The notes under the pieces were generated by a model, which was given only the letters and a program-made list of their open reading frames with translations, had not been told where the DNA came from and ran no database searches. The translations under genes and the position numbers were made by a program. A DNA stretch of 64,000 bases from Gyrodactylus bullatarudis (taxonomy: Eukaryota; Platyhelminthes; Monogenea; Gyrodactylidea; Gyrodactylidae): NCBI GenBank assembly GCA_012064415.1, contig SSNU01000046.1, positions 76,119-140,118 of the forward strand, in the 5' to 3' direction. This document shows, in pieces, positions 57,344 through 64,000 of the stretch; position 1 is the first letter of the stretch; each line of letters begins with the position of its first letter.

Positions 57344-59738
57344 ATTTGGTGTTATTTCGAAATTCAAAAATTGGGCAAATTTTGACCAGATTAAACTTTT
57401 TTCTGAAATTTTAAAAGTTTCCACAACTTATTGGCTCATTTCATCATGGAATTCTCATTTTCATTTTATAAGTTGAACTAAAATAGGTCAGTTATCAATA
57501 GGCTAGGGGGAATTTTTTTCTCCGAAGAACTCACGAGAGTAGTTACTTTTCTGATCGAACTTTGTACTTTGATCATTTTAAAAATCTTTTGAAGATGAAA
57601 GATAAGAAACTCATCAAGTGGCCGAGATATTTCGGATTTTAGTAATTGCTTAGCAAAAATTCATTGAAAATTGAACGGCGATTTGAAAAATTCTGGATTA
57701 AAAAAACTGATAATAACATTTTTGATACATACTTCATACAAAAAGAAAAGTTGGTATTAATATGAGGTTAAAAAATTTCACCTTACCCTAGTCAATGACT
57801 AGTACTCATCAATTGAAGCAGAGGCCTATGGACTGTAATTATTATTTGACATTTTCAAAAATGTGATGAAAGAATGGAAAAAAAACCTAGACCCTAGCTG
57901 ACATTTCACGAAAATTGGTGATAATAACTCCAATGTAGAGAAAATAGGCATCTTCTTAAAATCAATCCAAAAGAAAGAGGGAAATAATCTTCCTGGAAAT
58001 AATAAACCTTTAGAGAAAATATGCACTTTAGGCATAAAATGTATAAATGAAAGAAATGAATTCTTCCCTATTGATTTGATGATAAAAAATCAGACATGCA
58101 CTTAAAGTTGTTAACATAACGTACGCAATAATAACAAAAACTTTCTTCCCCCTTTAGTTTTGGCATTCAAGATAATTCGTCACGATAAATTTCCCGACAA
58201 GAAATTTTGGCTCCAAATTTCCATTATTTTGGAAATTTAAGTTGAGAAGTGAATGGGGGATTAGGAGGATGGTAGAAATACAAAAAACTGATTAATTCTA
58301 GGCCCACGATTAGAAAATCTAACAATTATGAAGGTTTTAAAATCACCCCATTATCGTATGAAAGCCGCTGATCATTTCTACTGGTGAGAAATCAATGAAA
58401 TTTTCGTGATCCATTTTTTTGCCATTTTTCATTCTCCGTGTAAATGTTTTTTCAAATTGACCGGATTTTTTCAGGGTGTTTTCAGAATATATTTGATATT
58501 AATTTGACTTCTAAAAGATCATACTGTGTCCAATAATTCAAAATTTATCATTTAAAATTCTTGTTCAATGATGTTTTTCAATATTAGCTTTAACTTTGGC
58601 TATGCTGTCTGTCATAGAGAGAGGAAAAAGAGAGGCGATGCCTAATTAAGTAAGAGATAAGCGCTTTGTTTCAGGTATACTCATCAGTCTTTTACATGCC
58701 AATTTATGTACACAGAACAGTTTTGATTGGATAGCCCCCCATAGGTACTATACTCCTCTATGCATAGATTTCATAACCTCACAAATGTGACTCATATACC
58801 TGCCAAGTGTCTTTTTGTGTGTCCTTTTTCAGGTTTACAACATTACATTTACACTGTTACGTGTGTTACCAACTAAGGTATAATTATAATTATAATTCTT
58901 ATGTACAATGTATATTCAGTTATTCTTATACAATAGGGGTAGATTAAAAAAAATTTAATTTAGTTTGTTATAGTTTTTAATTATGTAATTATGTATTTGG
59001 AAGTATGAGTATTCTCTCGTTTCAATTCAAGATTGTGTGTAGAAAGATTTGATTGAAGTTTGAATCAAAGTTATTTTTTGAAAAATTCATTGAAATTTCT
59101 ATCAAATGAACGCATAAACTCGAAAGTTAAAAAATTTTTATTACCCTAATGTACAGTAGTTAGAAAAGAATAGTTATTCAAGTTATTGTGGCTCTCTGGA
59201 ATGATATTCTTTTAAGAATAATGAGCAGTGCTAGATTCAGTTTTTTTGGCGAGAGACGGAAGCAATTCCAATATGAACTTTAGTTTGACTTTTGAGAAAA
59301 AATATCGATTGATTTCTAGACCAACATTACAATGTTTTTTTGGAATATCACTGTCAACATGTTAAATTTGATATTTAGACCAAGATTAAAAACATACCCG
59401 AGTTAGGTAGCATTTTGAAAGGTTGGTAAGTTTAAACTTGCTTCCTTTTTCTTGAAAATGTCTAAATAACACTTGTTCCTTGGTCTAAGGGAGCTTGTCA
59501 AAGATGAAAGACTTTCCTTAACTGTCAAATGAAATTCATGATTTGGTGATTGATTCTTTAGTTAAAGGTTGAGAAAAAATTCTCAGAAGATAATATGCAC
59601 AATTTATTCACAACTTCGATTTTTAGATCATAAAATTTCAAGTTTTATAGTTAAATTTCCATATGATTTACAAGCCATTAATTAATGATCAGAAAATGAT
59701 CGTATAAATGTGGACAAACCGTACTTCTGCCTAAGCTT
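57344..59738. other. Intergenic, nothing recognised as a gene
   Basis: AT-rich. Minus frame 57,826-58,035 has no recognised motif. A run TATAATTATAATTATAATT near 58,880 resembles the one at 5,230. No RNA gene was found. Confidence 0.4.
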
Positions 59739-60055
59739 GTTGATATGAAGTTAGGAATCTATGATTTTCACAGAAATCTCAATTTTTCATTGAGAATTGA
59801 CATATATTAAAGATGTTTTGGAATCCAGATATTGATGCCTACTTTTACCGTTTGTAGAAAAAAATCCCTTGAAAATGGCGTATTTTTCAAAAATTTATTG
59901 GCGATATTCGACTTTCTTGTCTAATTCTGATCTAGCCATTCTGGCTCTTTTAAATCAATAAAAAATTCAGCTCATAGTTTAGAAAAATGGGATTTTTGCG
60001 CTAAATTGAAATTTGAAAATATCAAATTTTTTTTGGATTCAACTTCGTATCAATC
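59739..60055. repeat. Diverged member of palindromic family P
   Basis: GTTGATATGAAGTTAGGAATCTATGATTTT-like left end and inner parts (AAAATGGGATTTTTGCGCTA, AATTGAAATTTGAAAAT) correspond to 27,985 and 28,850. The mirror structure is partly decayed. Confidence 0.55.
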
Positions 60056-60575
60056 AACTTTTTCAATGCTCGTATCTCTGGTCTGCTTTGAGTTTGTAGT
60101 TGGAACATTTATCAGATTGGTGAATTTAATTGAAAGCTTATATGTCTATTTTCTACAAAATCTATCATGAGAATTTTGCGCATCTTAGCAACGAAAAAAG
60201 TTGATTAAGCATTAACTACATGCAAGTTGATAAATACAGTAGTTAGATAAAATCAAAGCTAGTTGGAAATTTATGGTTTTTAGTATTTTTCTAGTTATCG
60301 CCATAAAGCATAAGTTGTATACCATGAAAAGACACAGGTTCGTTTGCTCCCGATTAGGTTATCTCATAGTTCTTACAAGCTTACTAAGGACGAAGCTTAC
60401 TGAATTCGAAATAATAATCGATCAAAATTATCGGATTACTTTGATTTTCCCAAAAATTTAGAAAACATGCGACCTGATTCATGATCAAAAATAATTTTGA
60501 GAAACATCACAAAATTCACCTAAATAACAATTAAAGAATTTATATGATAACATTCAACAATAAATCTATAATAAC

Positions 60576-60917
60576 TAAGGCCTCAAAAATAGTACCAAAA
60601 AAAAAAATTAAAGAAAATTATCCAACAAAAAGCTACGACCTAAGTGCTATTTTCTTACATGATGAGAGCTCGATATCAGGAATATGGCTATCAATTCATC
60701 GAAAATTGTGATTAGTAGCTAGTTGAGGAATACTCTAAGAATAAATTTGAAAAATAGTACAATAAAGTACCTGGGCAACAATTCAGTACAGAAATACTAT
60801 CAGCTATCTTCTAAATAAATAGGATTAGATAAGCAGATTTTTTCTTCAGATTATTAAAATTCTGCTAGCCCTCTGTCTAAAGTAAAAATAGACCAAATAG
60901 TACTTTTTTGAGAGCCC
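60576..60917. mobile_element. hAT-type MITE, inverted relative of 45,947
   Basis: Ends TAAGGCCTCAAAAATAGTAC and GTACTTTTTTGAGAGCCC. Read in reverse it aligns with 45,947-46,200 throughout, including GTACTATTTGGTCTATTTTT. No clear target duplication. No coding frame. Confidence 0.65.
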
Positions 60918-61419
60918 ATTCAGATTCTGACCAAGGCCTTACCATGAAAATTAATCTATGTAGAAATTACAATGTTTTTAGATATTAAACCTACTGGCAA
61001 ACCTTTTTATTTAAAGATGGACCAATAAAAATTTGATTCTTCTTTCATATTATATTAATGGCCTCAAGAGGAAATTTCACAGTCAAAGTCTTTAACGATT
61101 TTGATTACACCTGTCAACTCTAATTAAATTTGATTAGTTTTCCAAGTCTCATGGCAGGATACATCATCAAAATTATCAGCAATGGACAAGTCTACATGAA
61201 TAATTAATAAACTTCTAGAGTTATTTCTCAGAGTTTTTTTGAGAACTGGGAAATGTAAATTAATCTCTTTTGAACTACTGCTAGATTTTTCAGAGATTTA
61301 TTGCTCGAATAAATAAATAAGAAGTGTATTTCTACATTATATTTCTCTCATATTTCAAGATTATTTCACTGAAGCTTATCTGTATGAAACTGTACACCTT
61401 AACTGGGCACCTGAATCCT

Positions 61420-61476
61420 GGCTATGGTGAATTGACGAGTCCTAATAAAGACGAAACGCGTCTACATCTATAGGCT
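61420..61476 (+). ncRNA. Hammerhead ribozyme, C3-to-U core variant
   Basis: Core: UUGACGA (61,432-61,438), stem II GUC...GAC, GAAA (61,453-61,456), stem III ACGCGU, UC then the predicted cut after 61,462. Stem I is long: CUAU 61,422-61,425 with AUAG 61,470-61,473, GGUG 61,426-61,429 with CAUC 61,465-61,468, and A 61,431 with U 61,463. The C3-to-U change turns the C3-G8 pair into a wobble and should weaken or abolish cleavage. Confidence 0.7.
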
Positions 61477-61539
61477 TGAGAAGAAACAAAACCCCAAATT
61501 GTTATTTTTCATCACACAAATTAGAAAATTCAGTAACCT

Positions 61540-61891
61540 TACCAAAATAATTACGCTGATTCCGAATCTGATATCAGTTTTGAAAGCCGAATTATCATTT
61601 TAAAGATAATGGAGCTTAAAATTGGTATTTTTTGGCTCTTTAATTATCTTTTAAACCATGAAAGATATTGAGCAGGCGATCGCATATTAAAAATCTTTAG
61701 AAAGTTATTCAATTTTTTCCTTAGCAAAATTGGATTTCAAAAAACGTTCTAAATATTTTTTAAAAAATTCTAATAAATTTCCTTTCTAATGAGGGATGGA
61801 AAAATTATTTGAAGTATCTTTCTCAGTTTGAATTATCGCTCAAGAAAGTGTTGTGTTCCATCGGTGGAACGATGGGAACATGAAGGGTTAA
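61540..61891. repeat. piggyBac-type repeat end, relative of 15,186
   Basis: In reverse it starts TTAACCCTTCATGTTCCCAT at 61,891, continues CGTTCCACCGATGGAAC, and shares further blocks with 15,188-15,760 (ACGCTGATT.CGAATCT, GCAGGCGATCGCATATT). The left boundary is uncertain. Confidence 0.5.
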
Positions 61892-61975
61892 GTTAGATTC
61901 ATTCAAGCTATAGTAATAATAACGTGTGATCACACTTAGCTAATAGGTTAGTTGTCTAAAAACATTGTAAAATTA

Positions 61976-64000
61976 ATAATTACTAATCAACTTGAGTAAT
62001 ACTGGTTTATGGAAACGTTAAAATTTGTAGATAAGCTCATTCTATGGGATATTTAATTAAAAAGTGAGAAATTGCTTCTTCGTCTTCTAATCTCTAAATA
62101 CAGTGTGAGCAATTGATCACGAGTTAATCTCTTCACGTAAATTGAACGAATCAATCGAGATCTCCTCCTCAAATGTACACTTGAGTAATTAGATTCTGAG
62201 TGCATATATTTTGCATTCTTCTTTCTACATAAATATACTCTCTGTATGTATACATAGCATTGATTCTAGAAATAGATGTGTATACTCAAGAGTATTTTTT
62301 TCGTTCAGTGTAATACACAAAATTTTTGCAATTTTCCATCCAACAAAGAAGAGATTCAAGTCATCATTAAAAAACAAACTAGAAGATTCTATTTTATTCG
62401 AATCAAGGTACGAATTTCTTTTTGGTATTTCCATAAATCAAACTTTTTTCGTCTACCCCCAACATCCCCCTCCCCTCTGCTCAGTCGAATGAATAAAAGA
62501 TAGGAATAGGACTAGCAGAAATAATAATGGGTAGTAGAAGTATTTCCCATTCCAAAGTTGCAGACTTTCCTTCAGATGTTGAAGCCAAATTCTCATGAGA
62601 GTATTCCATTTGCAAAAGTGAAAGTACTCCATATATGATTGAATAAACACGCGTCTACTTGTGGAAATATTTTATATTGCAAGTCTATTATGAGAGTTAA
62701 CCCTGGGGGAGAATATTAGTTGATGATCTGGCCTCCATAACCTTCTCAGGTCCAAATGAACTTTGTGCATGAGTAATATATCCATAGATTATTATAATCA
62801 AGCAAAAGATTTTATGCTTATTAAAATTTCGACAGTATGTTCATCGGATAGAAATAAAATGATTATGAAAATTTTCGTTGATCAAATTTAAGGTCTTATC
62901 TATTCTCGTATTAGAATTTAAAAAAAAACAGAAATGATCTGCAAAAATTCTCGTCGTCCCAAACTTTTGAGCTTCTGGTTTAGAAGCAATTTGAGATAAT
63001 AATTCTAAAGTTTAAATTTCTTTAGCAAAAGTGAAAAACTCAAATCTCTTTGAAAAGTAGAGAAAACGTCTCAAAACTAACAGAAAACTGTGAAAAACTC
63101 GGCTTATTTTAATTTTTTGAATCATTCTTCAGTAGCAGTAAACAGGCCTAACAGCTTCAAAAAGAAATTTGAATTTTTCACTTTTTAAATTTGAGATATA
63201 CTATTGCAAATAGATTCTAAACCAGAAGAGGTAAAAGTTTGAGGCTGTAGAGAAATTTCGAAAATTACAAAAATCGCCTATCGATATGAAAAAATTAATC
63301 CTCAAGTATTTAAACATCAAATATGGCATCAGAATATCTTTTTATGCTGTAATAAATAATAAACATTTTGAATGATTTATTTTTTATTACGATAAAAATA
63401 TTCACGTAAATTTTTAAATACGTCCGAAAATCCACATAAATTCATAACTGGAAAAGTAGAAAAAGGATATATTAACACCTAATGTACATTTCTCAAAGGT
63501 TCATCAGTAGTGTCTCTTTGATAATGATAAAAGTTAAAAGATGAATGAAAATAATAATTTACAAATTATGAAAGAAATATTAAAAGTTGACGAAAAATAG
63601 AATAAATGTAAGCTGAAAAAACACTAAAACTCTCCAATAAATAGCAACAGTGGAGAGAAAATTAACTAATTAATTATTTTTAAGTTTCTTTCAGTAAATC
63701 TTGATAATTATTGAAATTTATTTTTCTCTTATTTTTCATGAATATTACAATAGTTGAAAATCTTCATAATTAAGAAAAAATCTTATCTCGATAGGTGGTT
63801 TTGGTAATTTTAGAAAATTTCGTCATGAATCTCAAGTTCATTGAAAGTCATCAATGAAGAGTATTCTCTGATTCAAATTTTATCTATCGCAAAAGTTAAA
63901 ACTTTCACACCTTTTGGTGGGGGTTTTCCCTGAAAACATTGATACTTGATATTCTAGAAAAAGTATCACTTTACATATTTCTTAAAAATCGGAAATCCAT
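61976..64000. other. Intergenic, nothing recognised as a gene
   Basis: A pyrimidine-rich patch (62,455-62,485) and overlapping short frames on both strands at 62,211-62,650 show no known domain. About 63,600-63,660 is a reverse R1 fragment (TAAGCTGAAAAAACACTAAA). The rest is AT-rich. Confidence 0.4.

Larger units (their letters stand above)
61401..61975 (+). repeat. tRNA-headed hammerhead repeat interrupted by a second element
   Basis: The start CACCTGAATCCTGGCTATGG resembles a tRNA B-box region (compare GATTCGAATACTGGCTAT at 42,680), then comes a hammerhead. The family body and tail resume at 61,895-61,975 (TTAGATTCATTC, TAGTAATAATAAC, CACACTTAGCTAATAGGTT, TAAAAACATTGTAA). Between them (about 61,540-61,891) lies a piece related to 15,186-15,760 that ends in TTAA. 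So one repeat seems to have been split by another. Confidence 0.55.

Noticed and set aside
62211..62650. Cluster of overlapping ORFs on both strands
   Set aside because: No family motif, low complexity and mutual overlap; no splice or start evidence.
63473..63510. Third hammerhead-like run on the minus strand (CUGAUGA...GAGAAAUGUACAUU)
   Set aside because: No stem II can form (ACCUUUGA), and the base next to the cut does not pair with the base before C3. The partial stem I match may be chance.

Overview
The window is AT-rich eukaryotic DNA, almost certainly from an animal. The recognisable genes are DYRK1-type kinase, DENND4, an FBXO16-like F-box protein and a C18orf32 homologue. Genes are split by GT-AG introns of two very different sizes: tiny ones (25, 28, 32, 34 and 38 bp) and kilobase-sized ones filled with transposon remains. 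Introns of about 25-35 bp are very rare in animals. They recall dicyemid or orthonectid mesozoans, but that placement is only an inference from intron size.

Layout. 1-3,050: inverted-repeat element, piggyBac transposase scrap, tRNA-derived repeat and a decayed Ty3/gypsy gag-protease fragment (minus). 3,400-4,326: an unrecognised two-exon gene (plus). 4,300-10,100: foldback and hAT-type elements. 10,174-11,115: a second unrecognised gene (plus). 12,304-24,092: DYRK1-type kinase (minus), with an 8.9 kb intron full of repeats. 24,294-24,987: FBXO16-like gene (plus), only 201 bp from the kinase start, so the two probably share a bidirectional promoter. 26,106-51,628: DENND4 Rab-GEF gene (minus), 30 predicted exons that keep one reading frame throughout (1,591 codons) and introns carrying many elements. 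52,297-52,452: 51-codon C18orf32 homologue (minus). 52,725-52,904: possible small ORF (plus). 52,905-64,000: repeats, with no convincing gene.

The most interesting signal is a repeat family with a tRNA-like head (A and B box), a hammerhead ribozyme core and a shared tail. Copies lie at about 1.7, 42.6, 57.1 and 61.4 kb. The 57.3 kb copy (minus strand) has every invariant hammerhead core position that I can check. The 61.4 kb copy has a longer stem I but a C3-to-U change. Both have a self-complementary stem III (ACGCGT). The arrangement resembles the ribozyme-bearing SINE-like Sm-alpha repeats of schistosomes and the small hammerhead retroelements of other animals.

Other mobile DNA: TA-flanked inverted-repeat elements with CAG-starting ends (430, 5,247 and 49,144); hAT-like elements with TAGRGCCTCAAA-type or TAGGGCGG ends and 8-bp target duplications (9,606, 16,195, 29,770, 45,947); piggyBac-type elements flanked by TTAA; a Tigger/pogo transposase remnant; and an abundant palindromic family whose ends read CTARTTRATATGAAG. 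All coordinates were read by eye, and splice sites are predictions.
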